DNA of 64,000 bases from Candidatus Pantoea deserta (GTDB lineage: Bacteria > Pseudomonadota > Gammaproteobacteria > Enterobacterales > Enterobacteriaceae), in assembly GCF_003813865.1 (NCBI RefSeq), contig NZ_RMVG01000002.1, forward strand, positions 372,001-436,000, given 5' to 3'. Shown here piece by piece: positions 37,575 through 47,959 of the stretch. Each line of letters opens with the position of its first letter. Within the stretch, counting starts at the first letter, position 1. The translations under genes and the position numbers were made by a program. Under the pieces are notes generated by a model, which worked only from the letters and a program-made list of their open reading frames with translations, had not been told where the DNA came from and searched no databases.

Positions 37575-38300
37575 ATGATGGATTTTTTTAGTACAAGCAA
37601 TATCCTGGTACACATTCCGCTCGGCGCAGGCGGCTACGATCTCTCATGGATTGAAGCCATCGGCACCCTGGCTGGCCTGCTCTGCATCTGGCTAGCCAGC
37701 CTGGAAAAAGTCATTAACTACCCCTTTGGACTGATCAACGTCACGCTGTTCGCCGTGATCTTTTTTCAGATCCAGCTCTACGCCAGCCTGCTGCTGCAAC
37801 TCTTCTTCTTTGTCGCTAACGTCTATGGCTGGTACGCCTGGAGCCGACAAAACGACGACCACCAGGCGGCGCTGAAAATCCGCTGGCTGCCGTTACCGAA
37901 AGCGCTGGGCTGGGGAGCCGCCTGCGTCATCGCCATTGCGCTGATGACGCGCTATATAGATCCGGTCTTTGCCTTCCTGACGCGTATTGCGGTGTCGCTG
38001 ATGAACACGCTTGGCCTGGAGGTGGCGATGCCGACCTTGCAGCCTGATGCCTTCCCGTTCTGGGATTCCTGCATGATGGTGCTCTCGATTGTGGCGATGA
38101 TCCTGATGACGCGCAAATATGTGGAAAACTGGCTGCTGTGGGTGGTGATCAACGTAATCAGCGTGATGATCTTTGCGCGCCAGGGCGTCTATGCGATGTC
38201 GCTGGAGTACGCCATCCTGACGCTGATCGCGCTGAACGGATCGCGCATGTGGATTCAGAGCGCGCGCCAGCATGGCTCGCGCGCGCTGTCGCGTCAGTGA
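37575..38300 (+). CDS. pnuC: Nicotinamide riboside transporter PnuC
   Basis: Inner-membrane facilitator for nicotinamide riboside uptake. 241 residues (E. coli 239), about seven membrane segments. Conserved motifs are [18 protein letters not shown] near residue 35-52, [11 protein letters not shown], and [24 protein letters not shown] in the C-terminal half. It forms an operon with nadA. The 3' end overlaps the convergent zitB gene by 7 bases. Confidence 0.97.
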   Translation: MMDFFSTSNILVHIPLGAGGYDLSWIEAIGTLAGLLCIWLASLEKVINYPFGLINVTLFAVIFFQIQLYASLLLQLFFFVANVYGWYAWSRQNDDHQAALKIRWLPLPKALGWGAACVIAIALMTRYIDPVFAFLTRIAVSLMNTLGLEVAMPTLQPDAFPFWDSCMMVLSIVAMILMTRKYVENWLLWVVINVISVMIFARQGVYAMSLEYAILTLIALNGSRMWIQSARQHGSRALSRQ

Positions 38301-39256
38301 GGGTGGACCTCTTCGCCGTGATGATGATGATGATGGTGCGCCGCCGCTGACCCGTCATCATAGCCAAGCTCGCAGTCCGGCGTGGCGCACGGCTGGTACT
38401 CCATCTGCACCGTCGCATGAGCGATATGGTATTTCTGGTGCAGATAGTGATGGATGCGCTGCAACAGCGCATCGTGATCGTAAGGGGGGATCACATGCAC
38501 ATGCAGCGTCACCACCGGCTTCTCGCCCACCTGCCAGACATGCACATGATGCACATTACGCACTTCCGGAATCGTCAGGGTTAAATCGCGCGCCAGTTTC
38601 TTTGCGTCAATCACGTCTGGCGCGCCTTCCAGCAGCTCATGCAGGCTTTCGCGCAGCAGCGCCCAGGCGCTGCGCAGCACCAGCAGCGAGACCAGCAGCG
38701 ACAGAATCGGGTCGATGGGCGTCCAGCCGGTATAGAGAATAATTAACGCTGCCGCAATGGCGCCGACCGAGCCGAGCAGATCGCCCATCACATGCAGCGC
38801 GGCAGCGCGTACGTTAAGGTTCTTCTCCTCGCTGCCGTGATGCAGCAGCCAGAATGACAGCAGGTTAGCCAGCAGGCCCGCAACGGCAATGCCAAGCATC
38901 AACCCGCCCGTTACCGGCTGCGGCTGATAGAAGCGGCGCAGCGCCTCCCAGACAATCAGCGCGGTAATCACCAGCAGAGCGATAGCGTTAACAAAGGCCG
39001 CCAGCGTAGTAAGACGCAGCAGGCCGAAAGTATGACGCGCATTGGGTTTACGCTGAGCGAACTGCACCGCCAGCAGCGCCATCAGCAGCGCAGCGGCGTC
39101 GGTCAGCATATGTCCGGCGTCCGCCAGCAGCGCCAGCGAACCGGAAAGCCAGCCGCCGATGGCCTCCGCCAGCATAAAAATTGCCGTGACGGCGAAAGCG
39201 GCGGCAAGACGTTTACGGTTGCCCGCCGGCGCGCTATGAGTGTGGTTATGAGCCAT
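38294..39256 (-). CDS. zitB: Zinc transporter ZitB (cation diffusion facilitator)
   Basis: Proton-coupled exporter of Zn2+ from the cytoplasm. 320 residues (E. coli 313). Six membrane segments carry the metal sites HxxxD-like [17 protein letters not shown] and [15 protein letters not shown] cytoplasmic domain follows ([26 protein letters not shown]), and both ends are His-rich (C-terminal run of seven His). The ATG overlaps the last 11 bases of the sensor kinase gene upstream. Its translation is therefore likely coupled to that two-component system, unlike the single-gene arrangement in E. coli. Confidence 0.97.
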   Translation of the reverse strand: MAHNHTHSAPAGNRKRLAAAFAVTAIFMLAEAIGGWLSGSLALLADAGHMLTDAAALLMALLAVQFAQRKPNARHTFGLLRLTTLAAFVNAIALLVITALIVWEALRRFYQPQPVTGGLMLGIAVAGLLANLLSFWLLHHGSEEKNLNVRAAALHVMGDLLGSVGAIAAALIILYTGWTPIDPILSLLVSLLVLRSAWALLRESLHELLEGAPDVIDAKKLARDLTLTIPEVRNVHHVHVWQVGEKPVVTLHVHVIPPYDHDALLQRIHHYLHQKYHIAHATVQMEYQPCATPDCELGYDDGSAAAHHHHHHHGEEVHPH

Positions 39257-42200
39257 AAGAGTCCAGTTTTTTCAGTAACCTGTTGGTGAGTAAGAGTAGC
39301 AAATTCCATTCCTGCGGCGCGTCCTGCTGCTGTTTCGCTCGATCGGCCAGCTGCTGACTCAGCTCGGCTCCCTGTTGCAGGCCAATCAGCAGCCAGCTTC
39401 CCTTCATGCGGTGCGCGGCCTCCGCCAGCTGCGGCCAGTCGCCGGCCGCACGCGCCGCGGTAATACGCGCCACATCGCCGTTTAGCGCGTCGCGCAGCGT
39501 CTGGCTGAGGCGCGTCAGAAACTTATCATTCTGCTGCGCCAGCTGGCGCAGATTCTCATCCAGCGCTGCCAGCGGATCCCGATCGAAGTGCGCCAGCAGC
39601 GCGGCGATGTCGCTGAGCTGAACCGGCTTAATCAGCACCCGCTCATTCTCCTGCAACGGCAGGCTGAGCATCTGCGCGTCGGCGGAGCACAGTACGTGCA
39701 GCGCCGGCTTACGGCGCTGGCGATCGCGACGACGCAGCAGCCGCAGCAGCAGCTGCCCGTCAGGGCGCGGCATCATCTGATCGATAAACAGCAGATCGTA
39801 GGGCTGCGCCGCATCGGCGCGCAGCAGCGCGCGGCCCTCGGCGAAACAGTCCGCCTCAATGGCAAAACGCGCCAGCTGCTGCTGCAACACCAGCAAATTA
39901 GCCGGATGGTCGTCGACCACCGCGACGCGCAGCGCGGCATAGCGGGGCAGCACCGCGCTCTCCTGCGCGGCGGCCTCGCAGCGCGTCAGCGGCAGGCTGA
40001 CCTTGACCTCGGTGCCTTTACCGGGCTGTGAGCGCAGCGCGATGCTGCCGCCCATGCGCTGCACAATCTCCCGACAGATAAACAGGCCCAGCCCACTGCC
40101 CTGCACCGAGACCTTTTTCCCTGAAGGCGCCTGATACCAGGGATCGAACAGCTTCGGCTGCTCCTGCGGCGGAATGCCGCTGCCGCTGTCCTGCACGGTA
40201 AAAATCAGCTGCTCGCTGGCGGCCAGCGTCAGGCGAATCGTTCCCTGCGCGGTAAACTTCAGCGCGTTGGTCATCAGATTATTGATCACCTGCTGTAGCC
40301 GGTCCGCGTCGATCAGCACGCTTTCCGGCAGGGGCGTCACCGCCTCGACAATCAGCTCAGGGCCGCCTGCGCGCATCAGAGGATGGTAAAAGTGCTGCTG
40401 CCGCGCCAGCCATTCGCGCAGCGCCAGCGGGCGCGGGGCGAGGGTAAAACTGTTGCTCTCGATGCGCGCGTGATCCTGCAAATCGTTTAACAGCGTCATC
40501 AGCGAGCTGGCGCTGCTGTGGATCAGCGCCAGGCTGCTGGAGCGATCCTTTTCCAGCTCAAGCAGGCCGAGAATCGCCTGCATCGGCGTACGCAGCTCGT
40601 GGCTGACGGTGGCGAGAAACTGACTCTTCATGGCGTTGGCGCGTTCGGCCTGCTGGCGCTGAATACGCTCGCGGCGCTGCTGCCAGTAACGTCGCGCCAG
40701 CAGCACCAGCAATATCACGATAGCCACGCCCGCGGCGATCAGCACCAGCAGCGGCAGAGAGCGCATCGTCATCGCGTTGCCGGGCTGCGGCGGCGTGAGC
40801 CAGCCATCGCGCATCTGGCGCTGGGTATCAACCGGGATCTGCTGTAGCGCGCGGTTAAGCAGCGGGCGCAGCAGCGGCTGATCGCTGGCCACGCCCAGCG
40901 CGACCGGCCATGCGATATCGCTGGCGGCGAAGGCCAGATGCAGACGATCGCCGTAGCGTCCGGCGATGCGCCAGCGCGCCGACAGCACGTTATCCGCCAG
41001 CGCGTCGATCTGGCCGTTTGCCAGCGCGTCGTACAGGCTGGCGCGGTCGGCAAACACCTGAGGCGTCACGTCAGCGGGCAGCAGCTGCGCCGCTACCGCA
41101 TCGCGTAAAATTCCGACGCGCTTGCCCGCCAGATCGTGCCAGCGGCTAAAGGGGGCGTCGCGCTGACTGTAAATACCCCACAGGGCGCGCCAGACCGGCA
41201 TCGTGGCGTTCTGGATCGCTTCGCCGTTGAGCGGCTGCATCAGGCGCAGCTGAACCTGATGCTGCGCCAGCAACTCTTCAGCCTGCTGTGGACCCGCAAC
41301 CCAGCGCGGCGCGAAGCGGATGCCGCTGCTCTGCGCAATGGCGTTCAGCAGATCGACGCTGTAACCGCGCGCCGCGCCGTTGCCGTCCCGATAGCTCCAG
41401 GGCGCGTTATCGCTCTCCGCCGCATAATAGATCACCGGATGCGCAGCCAGCCACTCACGCTCCGCCGCGCTCAGCATCAGGGTTTGCGTATCCTGATAGC
41501 GCGGCAGCGGGGCGCCCCAGCGCGACTGCAAATAGGTGACCAGCTCGGCGGGCAGCTGGCGCAGGCTGCCGTTCAGCCAGTTGATGAGCGCAGCGTCGCG
41601 GGCGAAGGCGCGCAGCGTCAGCTGGCCGACATCCTGGTCCGAGGCAATCTGGTAAATCTCTCCCTGCTGAAGCTGGCTAAGCAGGAAGCTGGCGCTGATC
41701 TCATCCGCCACTACATAATCATTCTGCTGGTTGAGCAGCGTAGAGAGCGCCTGAAGATCGTTGCTGTAGGTGCGCCAGCGATGTTTCTCTGCCACGGCCG
41801 CTGGCAGCTGCGCGAGGGTAATATCGCTGATGGCGAGCTGCGCATTCTGACTGTTAAACATCACCGCGCGCGCGTTGCGCTGGCTGCGATAGATCCGCAG
41901 CGGGCTGGTAAACCAGCTTTCGCTGTGCAGCACGCCGTCCGGCAGAGGATTCGGCAGCGCCCCCAGCGCAAAATCGATCTGGTTAGCCTGTAAGGCGGCC
42001 ATAAGCCGGGCGCGATCGGCAAACAGGCTCAGCGAAAAACGCGCGCCGGTGAGCTGGTGCAGCGCGCTCAGCGCATCGGCGTCCAGACCGTAAAGTTCAT
42101 CGCCGACGCGCATCGTCCAGGGGGCGTTGCTCTCTTCCAGCAGCCCGACGCGCAGGGTTTTTCCCTGCATCGCATCGGCGCCGTTGACCGGCATCATCAT

Positions 42201-42293
42201 CGGTAGATCGAGACTGCTGACCGGGCGGAGGTCCGCCAGCGCCAGCGTCGTGGTCAGGCTGAGAACAAGTATCAGCAGCAGCGTACGTATCAC
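39246..42293 (-). CDS. BvgS/EvgS-type unorthodox hybrid histidine kinase
   Basis: A 1015-residue multi-step phosphorelay sensor. From the GTG start: a signal peptide (1-21); two periplasmic venus-flytrap (SBP_bac_3) domains, ~45-260 and ~282-500; a membrane helix at ~513-533; HisKA with His565 (SHELRTP); HATPase ([30 protein letters not shown]); a receiver with Asp838 (LLFIDQMMP); and a C-terminal HPt with His961 (AAHRMKGSW). No PAS domain sits between helix and HisKA, unlike BvgS and EvgS. The GTG at 42293 overlaps the regulator stop as GTGA; an ATG five codons earlier is possible. Ligand unknown; the operon with zitB suggests metal or a metal-linked signal. Confidence 0.93.
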   Translation of the reverse strand: MIRTLLLILVLSLTTTLALADLRPVSSLDLPMMMPVNGADAMQGKTLRVGLLEESNAPWTMRVGDELYGLDADALSALHQLTGARFSLSLFADRARLMAALQANQIDFALGALPNPLPDGVLHSESWFTSPLRIYRSQRNARAVMFNSQNAQLAISDITLAQLPAAVAEKHRWRTYSNDLQALSTLLNQQNDYVVADEISASFLLSQLQQGEIYQIASDQDVGQLTLRAFARDAALINWLNGSLRQLPAELVTYLQSRWGAPLPRYQDTQTLMLSAAEREWLAAHPVIYYAAESDNAPWSYRDGNGAARGYSVDLLNAIAQSSGIRFAPRWVAGPQQAEELLAQHQVQLRLMQPLNGEAIQNATMPVWRALWGIYSQRDAPFSRWHDLAGKRVGILRDAVAAQLLPADVTPQVFADRASLYDALANGQIDALADNVLSARWRIAGRYGDRLHLAFAASDIAWPVALGVASDQPLLRPLLNRALQQIPVDTQRQMRDGWLTPPQPGNAMTMRSLPLLVLIAAGVAIVILLVLLARRYWQQRRERIQRQQAERANAMKSQFLATVSHELRTPMQAILGLLELEKDRSSSLALIHSSASSLMTLLNDLQDHARIESNSFTLAPRPLALREWLARQQHFYHPLMRAGGPELIVEAVTPLPESVLIDADRLQQVINNLMTNALKFTAQGTIRLTLAASEQLIFTVQDSGSGIPPQEQPKLFDPWYQAPSGKKVSVQGSGLGLFICREIVQRMGGSIALRSQPGKGTEVKVSLPLTRCEAAAQESAVLPRYAALRVAVVDDHPANLLVLQQQLARFAIEADCFAEGRALLRADAAQPYDLLFIDQMMPRPDGQLLLRLLRRRDRQRRKPALHVLCSADAQMLSLPLQENERVLIKPVQLSDIAALLAHFDRDPLAALDENLRQLAQQNDKFLTRLSQTLRDALNGDVARITAARAAGDWPQLAEAAHRMKGSWLLIGLQQGAELSQQLADRAKQQQDAPQEWNLLLLLTNRLLKKLDSYGS

Positions 42294-42871
42294 TGCTGCG
42301 CTTTCCATAGATCGGCCAGCTCCACCACCGAGCGCGCGCCGGTTTTTTCCAGAATATTCTTTTTATGGGTGCTGACGGTTTTGTTGCTGATATGCAGCCG
42401 CTCGGCAATTTGCAGATTTGACAGACCGTTGGCCAGCAGCGCCAGCACCTGCTGCTCTTTACTGGTTAACGGCAGGGCAGGGGCGGTGACCGCAGGCGGG
42501 AAAGCCTGCTTCCCGCCCAGCACGGCGAGGATGGCGCTGAGCAGCTGCTCCATGCGCTGGCTTTTGACGACATAGCCTGCCGCGCCCAGCGCCTGCGCGC
42601 TGCGCAGGTAGTGATTGCCTTGCTGCGCGGAATAGATCAGCACCGGAATATGGGGAAAATGCAGGTTCAGACGGCGCAGAATTTCCAGACCATCGCTGTC
42701 CGGCAGGCCAATATCCAGCACGATAATATCGGTGGGCTGCGTCAGCAACTGACGCGCCTGCCGCTCGCTGGCGGCGGAACGCAAGGTAATGGGAAAAGGA
42801 GCCTGTTCAAGCGCGGCTTCCAGCGCGACTTCAACCAGCGGGTGATCGTCTATTAACAACAGCGAGGCCAT
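42290..42871 (-). CDS. NarL/FixJ-family response regulator, partner of the hybrid kinase
   Basis: 193 residues, similar in design to BvgA and EvgA. The receiver (1-115) has the acidic pair in LLIDDHP, phosphoacceptor Asp53 (VLDIGLPDSDG) and Lys103 (VVKS). The LuxR-type helix-turn-helix (~133-188) reads LTSKEQQVLALLANGLSNLQIAERL then ISNKTVSTHKKNILEK. It is the first gene of a three-gene overlapping operon, regulator-kinase-zitB. The E. coli locus has zitB next to ybgS with no regulator pair, so the pair has been inserted or kept only in this lineage. Confidence 0.93.
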   Translation of the reverse strand: MASLLLIDDHPLVEVALEAALEQAPFPITLRSAASERQARQLLTQPTDIIVLDIGLPDSDGLEILRRLNLHFPHIPVLIYSAQQGNHYLRSAQALGAAGYVVKSQRMEQLLSAILAVLGGKQAFPPAVTAPALPLTSKEQQVLALLANGLSNLQIAERLHISNKTVSTHKKNILEKTGARSVVELADLWKAQQ

Positions 42872-42923
42872 GAAAATATCCTGACAACATTCATTGCCCC
42901 AGCATAGCGGAAGTTAGCACAGA

Positions 42924-42951
42924 GAAAAATAAAGGAGAGCCGAAGCTCTCC
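42924..42951 (-). terminator. UUCG-loop terminator of ybgS
   Basis: On the minus strand a 7-bp stem GGAGAGC / GCTCTCC closes a TTCG tetraloop and is followed by TTTATTTTT. It is 9 bp past the ybgS stop and separates it from the regulator gene. Confidence 0.9.
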
Positions 42952-42959
42952 AGAAGATA

Positions 42960-43316
42960 TTACTGCGAGGTGCCGTCGGTTTTGCGGTCAACGGTGCCGC
43001 CACCCTCTTTGGTTTGCACCTTGCTGTTTATATCCGGGCATTTGCCGTCTTTACACTGACTGTTCTGGTCCATTTCATTGGCGGACATATTGCCGCTGCC
43101 CGTGCTGCTGCCGCTAGCCGCAGGATTGGTGTTGGTGTCAGTGTTATTAATTTTGCTGTTATCGACTTTGTTTGGCGGCAGATTCTGTTTTGCGCCGCCG
43201 GCCGCCGCACCTGCTTCCGCTGCCTGGTTAGCCGTGCCGTTGTTGTCGGCCATTGCCGCGCCGCTGCCTAATGTCATTGCTGCCGTCAAAAAGATAATTG
43301 CAAACTTATTCATCAT
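42960..43316 (-). CDS. ybgS: YbgS-like periplasmic protein
   Basis: A 118-residue secreted protein. The signal peptide ends near AAMA before DNNGTANQ. The mature part is rich in Asn, Gly, Ser and Thr and probably largely disordered. The end matches E. coli YbgS: MCKDGRCPDINKKVQT there is QCKDGKCPDINSKVQT here, with two cysteines likely forming a disulfide. It also has the same neighbour, aroG. Function unknown; the family is described as a putative homeobox or stress protein without evidence. Two adjacent ATG codons could serve as start behind AGGAG. Confidence 0.88.
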   Translation of the reverse strand: MMNKFAIIFLTAAMTLGSGAAMADNNGTANQAAEAGAAAGGAKQNLPPNKVDNSKINNTDTNTNPAASGSSTGSGNMSANEMDQNSQCKDGKCPDINSKVQTKEGGGTVDRKTDGTSQ

Positions 43317-43430
43317 TATGCTCCTGTAATCAATGATAGCTGCTGTTTTGAACCCGATGGTGCAGTTTGACGCAAAGAGGTTCCGGCGAAATTAAATTTC
43401 ACCCAGAGGACATCCTGAAGAGGTAAATAA

Positions 43431-43459
43431 TGTAAGCGAAGCATTACTCAGTGCTTACA
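43431..43459. promoter_or_regulatory. Inverted repeat upstream of aroG
   Basis: TGTAAGC (43431-43437) and GCTTACA (43453-43459) form a perfect 7-bp dyad with 15 bases between. E. coli aroG is controlled by TyrR, whose box is TGTAAA-N6-TTTACA. The half-site resembles it but the spacing does not fit, so this is only a candidate. No other clear site was seen in the 288-bp ybgS-aroG gap. Confidence 0.4.
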
Positions 43460-43604
43460 AGTTAAAAGCCTAGTTGATAACCCTATAAATGCAAATTTCA
43501 CACATGCATTTAAGACGCGTCCTGATTTTACTCTCCGGACGCAACGGGATAAATTGACCGGGTTGCGCCCGACGCGCGTTGGGCCAGGAATAATGGAATG
43601 AGTT

Positions 43605-44657
43605 ATGAATTACCAGAACGATGATTTACGCATTCGGGACATTAAAGAGCTGCTGCCTCCCGTTGCGCTGCTGGAAAAATTTCCCGCCACCGACAATGCT
43701 GCGCGCACCGTAGCCAGCGCTCGCCAGGCGATCCATCAGATCCTGCAAGGCGAGGACGATCGCCTGCTGGTGGTGATCGGCCCGTGCTCTATTCACGATC
43801 CGCAGGCCGCCAAAGAGTACGCTTCGCGCCTGCTGACGCTGCGCAATGAGCTGAAAGGCGAGCTGGAAGTGGTCATGCGCGTCTATTTTGAAAAGCCGCG
43901 CACCACGGTTGGCTGGAAAGGACTGATTAACGATCCCTATATGGACGGCAGCTTTCAGCTCAATGACGGACTGCGCCTGGCGCGCCAGCTGCTGCTGGAG
44001 ATCAACGACAGCGGCCTGCCGGCAGCGGGTGAGTTTCTCGATATGATTACGCCGCAGTACGTGGCGGATCTGATGAGCTGGGGAGCGATCGGCGCGCGCA
44101 CCACCGAATCGCAGGTGCACCGCGAGCTGGCGTCTGGTCTCTCCTGTCCGGTCGGCTTCAAAAACGGCACCGACGGCACCATCAAGGTGGCGATCGACGC
44201 CATCAATGCCGCCGGCTCTCCACACTGTTTCCTGTCGGTGACCAAGTATGGCCACTCGGCCATTGTTGAAACCAGCGGCAATGCGGACTGCCATATTATT
44301 CTGCGCGGCGGCAAAGAGCCGAACTATAGCGCGCATCACGTCAGCGCGGTGAAAGCCGGGCTGGAGAAGGCAGGGCTGCCGCAGCAGGTGATGATCGATT
44401 TCAGCCACGCCAACAGCAGCAAGCAGTTCAAAAAACAGATGGAGGTTGCTGGTGACGTGGCCGCGCAGATTTCAGGCGGCGAGCACGGCATTATCGGCGT
44501 GATGATCGAAAGCCATCTGGTAGAAGGCAATCAGAGCCTGGAGAGCGGCGAGCCGCTGGTCTATGGCAAGAGCGTCACCGATGCCTGTATCGGCTGGGAC
44601 GATACCGATAAGGTGCTGCGCCAGCTCGCGGCTGCAGTTAAGCAGCGTCGCGGTTAA
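43605..44657 (+). CDS. aroG: 3-deoxy-7-phosphoheptulonate synthase, Phe-sensitive type
   Basis: First step of the shikimate pathway: joins phosphoenolpyruvate and erythrose 4-phosphate. 350 residues, as in E. coli AroG. Substrate and metal motifs are present: VIGPCSIHDP with the metal-ligand Cys, YFEKPRTTVGWKGLINDP, GARTTESQVHRELASGLS, IDFSHANSSKQ and ISGGEHGIIGVMIESHL. Its feedback type is inferred from the position (next to gpmA) and close similarity to AroG. Confidence 0.98.
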   Translation: MNYQNDDLRIRDIKELLPPVALLEKFPATDNAARTVASARQAIHQILQGEDDRLLVVIGPCSIHDPQAAKEYASRLLTLRNELKGELEVVMRVYFEKPRTTVGWKGLINDPYMDGSFQLNDGLRLARQLLLEINDSGLPAAGEFLDMITPQYVADLMSWGAIGARTTESQVHRELASGLSCPVGFKNGTDGTIKVAIDAINAAGSPHCFLSVTKYGHSAIVETSGNADCHIILRGGKEPNYSAHHVSAVKAGLEKAGLPQQVMIDFSHANSSKQFKKQMEVAGDVAAQISGGEHGIIGVMIESHLVEGNQSLESGEPLVYGKSVTDACIGWDDTDKVLRQLAAAVKQRRG

Positions 44658-44822
44658 TTAAGCGTGCCGGAAACGCGGGCGGCGTAAATCAAAGCGCCAG
44701 GCGTTATACCGACGGCAGAACGCGCCGCGCCTTTTTAGCCGCGCGGCGCGGGTTATGACCGACGCCGACTCTCTGAAGACGCCGGTCGGGCAGAGCCGCC
44801 GCCTTTGCGAGCGATCGACAGC

Positions 44823-44854
44823 CATAAAAAAGGCCAGACAGCTGTCTGGCCTTT
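44823..44854 (-). terminator. Terminator of gpmA, possibly bidirectional
   Basis: A 13-bp perfect palindrome AAAGGCCAGACAG / CTGTCTGGCCTTT. On the minus strand a run of six T follows, ending gpmA. On the plus strand it is CTTTCT, a weaker end for aroG. The 170 bp between aroG and this site also hold a 10-bp GC stem (44721-44750) whose loop contains five T. Confidence 0.85.
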
Positions 44855-44872
44855 CTGCATTTCAGCGGGCGC

Positions 44873-45625
44873 TTACTTTGCTTTACCCTGGTTAGCAACG
44901 GCTGCGGCTTTCGCTGCGATCTCGTCGGCATCGCCCAGATAGTAGTGTTTGATCGGTTTGAAATTCTCGTCGAACTCATACACCAGCGGCACGCCGGTCG
45001 GGATGTTCAGTTCCAGAATTTCGTCTTCGCTCATGTTGTCGAGGTATTTCACCAGCGCGCGCAGCGAGTTGCCGTGGGCGGCGATGATGACTTTCTCACC
45101 GCTCTTGATGCGCGGCAGAATGCTCTCGTTCCAGTAAGGAATAACGCGATCGATGGTCAGCGCCAGGCTTTCGGTGGTCGGCAGCTGCTCAGCGCTCAGT
45201 TTCGCATAGCGCGGGTCGTGGCCAGGGAAACGCTCATCGCTGCGATCCAGCTCCGGCGGCGTAACCGCGAAGCCGCGACGCCACTGTTTTACCTGGTCGT
45301 CGCCGTATTTAGCGGCGGTTTCTGCTTTGTCCAGACCCTGAAGCGCGCCGTAGTGACGCTCGTTCAGACGCCAGGATTTTTCAACCGGCAGCCAGGCCTG
45401 ATCCAGCTCATCGAGAACATTCCACAGCGTGTGAATGGCGCGTTTCAGCACGGAAGTGTAAGCAAAATCAAAGACGAAACCTTCTTTTTTCAGCAGCTGA
45501 CCGGCTGCTTTGGCTTCGGTGCGACCTTTATCAGAAAGATCGACGTCATACCATCCGGTAAAGCGGTTTTCCTGGTTCCACTGACTTTCGCCGTGGCGGA
45601 CCAGAACCAGCTTAGTTACGGCCAT
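44873..45625 (-). CDS. gpmA: 2,3-bisphosphoglycerate-dependent phosphoglycerate mutase
   Basis: Interconverts 3- and 2-phosphoglycerate in glycolysis. 250 residues, as in E. coli. The phosphohistidine His11 lies in [20 protein letters not shown], with the second active-site His in [31 protein letters not shown] is typical of the cofactor-dependent class. A ribosome site AAGGAG precedes the ATG. It faces aroG convergently. Confidence 0.99.
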   Translation of the reverse strand: MAVTKLVLVRHGESQWNQENRFTGWYDVDLSDKGRTEAKAAGQLLKKEGFVFDFAYTSVLKRAIHTLWNVLDELDQAWLPVEKSWRLNERHYGALQGLDKAETAAKYGDDQVKQWRRGFAVTPPELDRSDERFPGHDPRYAKLSAEQLPTTESLALTIDRVIPYWNESILPRIKSGEKVIIAAHGNSLRALVKYLDNMSEDEILELNIPTGVPLVYEFDENFKPIKHYYLGDADEIAAKAAAVANQGKAK

Positions 45626-45782
45626 AGTTAACTCCTTAACTCTTTGATGTTTCTACGATAATGGAAACCTGTTGCCGCCATCCCGGCGCGTGCGCCCGAT
45701 GGCACAATGATAGCGCCATACCATAGCGGAAAACGGCGCAGGGTGTAAGCCTGTCGGCGACGCACTGCGCGTTTTTCATTCG

Positions 45783-46817
45783 CTAGCGCGGCGTAAAGCG
45801 GTAGCGCGTCACGGATTCCCAGCGTTCGCCCGGCTGTAACCAGCACGACGGCTGCGGCCACTCAGGATGATTCGGCGAATCGGGTAAAAATTCGCTTTCC
45901 AGCGCAATGCCCTGGAAAGCAGTATAGCTTTCCTGTTCGCGCGCGCGCGTTCCGGCCAGATAGTTGCCGGTATAGAACTGTAGCGCAGGCGCGGCGGTCA
46001 GCACGGTCAGCTGCAACTGGCCGTCTTCAGACCAGAGGTGCGCGGCAGGCTGGCTGACATCCCCGCCGCTGTTAAGCAGGAAGGCGTGATCGTAGCCTTT
46101 CACCGCCTGCTGATCCGCATCTGCCAGAAAATCCTGCGCGACCGTTTTCGCTTCACGAAAATCGAAGCTGGTGTCGGCCACCTCTTTTAATGGCGCACTG
46201 GGAATACCGGCGCTATCAACAGGCAGATAGTGTTCGGCCAGCAGTTGTAAGCGATGCTGGCGCGCGTCGCCATGACGCGCGTCAAGATTGAAGTAAGCAT
46301 GGTTCGTCAGGTTAACCGGGCAGGGTTGATCGACCTCAGCCTGATAGCTGATCGACAGCGTATTATCGTCCTCCAGCGCGTAGCGCACCTGCGCCTGCAA
46401 GTTGCCGGGATAACCCTGGTCGCCATCCGGCGAGTCGATACGGTAGACCACGGCGTTGTCGCTCTGGCTGACAATCTGCCAGCGGCGTTTGTCGAAACCC
46501 TGTGGCCCGCCGTGCAGCTGATGTTCGCCCTGATTAGCCGCTAACTGCCTGTTTTGCGACGTCAGCGTGGCGTTCGCGATGCGGTTGGCGTAGCGGCCAA
46601 TGGTCGCGCCGAGATAGGCATCCTGATGCAGATAGTCAGAAGGCGTGGCGCAGCCGAGCAGGGCCTCGCGCACGCTGCCGTCGCGCATGGGCACGCGCGC
46701 CGAAAGCCAGGTGGCGCCCCAGTCCATGAACGTCGCGACCATGCCGTTTGCGTTGCGTAACACGGTTATGCGCCACGGCTGGCCGTCAGGCGCATGGGAA
46801 TTGGCGTCGTTTAGCAT
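45783..46817 (-). CDS. galM: Aldose 1-epimerase (mutarotase)
   Basis: Interconverts alpha- and beta-galactose for GalK. 344 residues (E. coli 346). The catalytic His is in [11 protein letters not shown] and the catalytic Glu in [24 protein letters not shown] is the substrate loop. The ATG overlaps the last 7 bases of galK, so it is the third gene of a galT-galK-galM operon. Confidence 0.97.
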   Translation of the reverse strand: MLNDANSHAPDGQPWRITVLRNANGMVATFMDWGATWLSARVPMRDGSVREALLGCATPSDYLHQDAYLGATIGRYANRIANATLTSQNRQLAANQGEHQLHGGPQGFDKRRWQIVSQSDNAVVYRIDSPDGDQGYPGNLQAQVRYALEDDNTLSISYQAEVDQPCPVNLTNHAYFNLDARHGDARQHRLQLLAEHYLPVDSAGIPSAPLKEVADTSFDFREAKTVAQDFLADADQQAVKGYDHAFLLNSGGDVSQPAAHLWSEDGQLQLTVLTAAPALQFYTGNYLAGTRAREQESYTAFQGIALESEFLPDSPNHPEWPQPSCWLQPGERWESVTRYRFTPR

Positions 46818-47959
46818 TGGCCCGCTCCTTCCGACGCGGTGCAGACGTAGAAGGTCTCTTTAATGCCGGTTTTCGCTTCATACTGCTCGGCAACCACGGC
46901 TTTCACCCGATCCACCAGATCAGACGGCATCAGCGCCACCACGCAGCCGCCAAAGCCGCCGCCGGTCATGCGCACGCCGCCGCGCTCGCCGATTTCCGCC
47001 TTGACGATGTCGACCAGCGTATCGATCGGCGGAACGGTGATTTCGAAATCATCGCGCATTGAGGCGTGAGATTCGGCCATCAGCTCGCCCATGCGTTGCA
47101 GGTCGCCTTTGCTCAGCGCTTCAGCCGCCTCCAGCGTGCGGGCATTTTCCGTCAGCACGTGGCGCACGCGTTTGGCGACCTGCGGGTCCAGCTCATGCTC
47201 TACCGCCTTGAACTGGGCAATATCGACGTCACGCAGCGCAGGCTGGGCGAAGAAGCGCGCGCCGGTCTCACACTGTTCGCGGCGGGTATTGTATTCGCTG
47301 CCGACCAGGCTGCGACGGAAATTGGAGTTGATAATCACCACCGCGACATCTTTCGGCATAGAGACGGGACGCGTTCCCAGCGTGCGGCAGTCGAGCAGCA
47401 TAGCGTGATCTTTTTTACCCAGCGCGGAGATCAGCTGGTCCATAATGCCGCAGTTACAGCCGACAAACTGGTTTTCCGCTTCCTGGCCGTTTAGCGCGAT
47501 AGCGGCGCCGTCAAGCTTAAGGTGGTAAAGCTGCTGAAACACCGTGCCCACCGCGACTTCCAGCGAGGCAGAAGAGCTGAGACCCGCGCCCTGCGGCACG
47601 TCGCCGCTGATCACCATATCCACGCCGCCAAAGCTGGCGTCGCGCTGTTGCAGATGTTTCACCACGCCGCGCACATAGTTGGCCCACATCGGCTCTTTAA
47701 GGCTGAGAATCGGCTCATCCAGGGAGAAGCTGTCCTGCTGGTTATCGTAATCCACCGCCACGACGCGCACCTGGCGATCGTCGCGCTTCGCGCAGGCGAT
47801 CACGGTCTGATAGTCAATGGCGCACGGCAGCACGAAGCCGTCGTTGTAGTCGGTGTGTTCGCCAATCAGGTTGACGCGGCCCGGCGCCTGAATGGTATGG
47901 GTCGGCGCATAGCCGAAGGTGTCGGTGAAAACCTGCTGCGTGGTGGTTTTTAAGCTCAT
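46811..47959 (-). CDS. galK: Galactokinase
   Basis: Phosphorylates galactose to galactose 1-phosphate with ATP. 382 residues, as in E. coli. The GHMP-kinase motifs are [19 protein letters not shown] (sugar binding), [20 protein letters not shown] (ATP loop) and [14 protein letters not shown] near the end. The start overlaps the galT stop (TAATG). Confidence 0.99.
   Translation of the reverse strand: MSLKTTTQQVFTDTFGYAPTHTIQAPGRVNLIGEHTDYNDGFVLPCAIDYQTVIACAKRDDRQVRVVAVDYDNQQDSFSLDEPILSLKEPMWANYVRGVVKHLQQRDASFGGVDMVISGDVPQGAGLSSSASLEVAVGTVFQQLYHLKLDGAAIALNGQEAENQFVGCNCGIMDQLISALGKKDHAMLLDCRTLGTRPVSMPKDVAVVIINSNFRRSLVGSEYNTRREQCETGARFFAQPALRDVDIAQFKAVEHELDPQVAKRVRHVLTENARTLEAAEALSKGDLQRMGELMAESHASMRDDFEITVPPIDTLVDIVKAEIGERGGVRMTGGGFGGCVVALMPSDLVDRVKAVVAEQYEAKTGIKETFYVCTASEGAGQC

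Noticed and set aside
41136..41993. A 285-codon plus-strand frame opposite the sensor kinase gene
   Set aside because: It is antisense to the two periplasmic domains of the kinase, has no start context, and its peptide is Arg/Gln-rich as typical for shadows in this genome.
44721..44830. A possible fourth structured repeat between aroG and gpmA, because of a 10-bp GC stem and TTTGCGAGCGATCG
   Set aside because: The invariant GAGCAAAGCGTC box and closing outer arms are absent; similarity is limited to a few bases.
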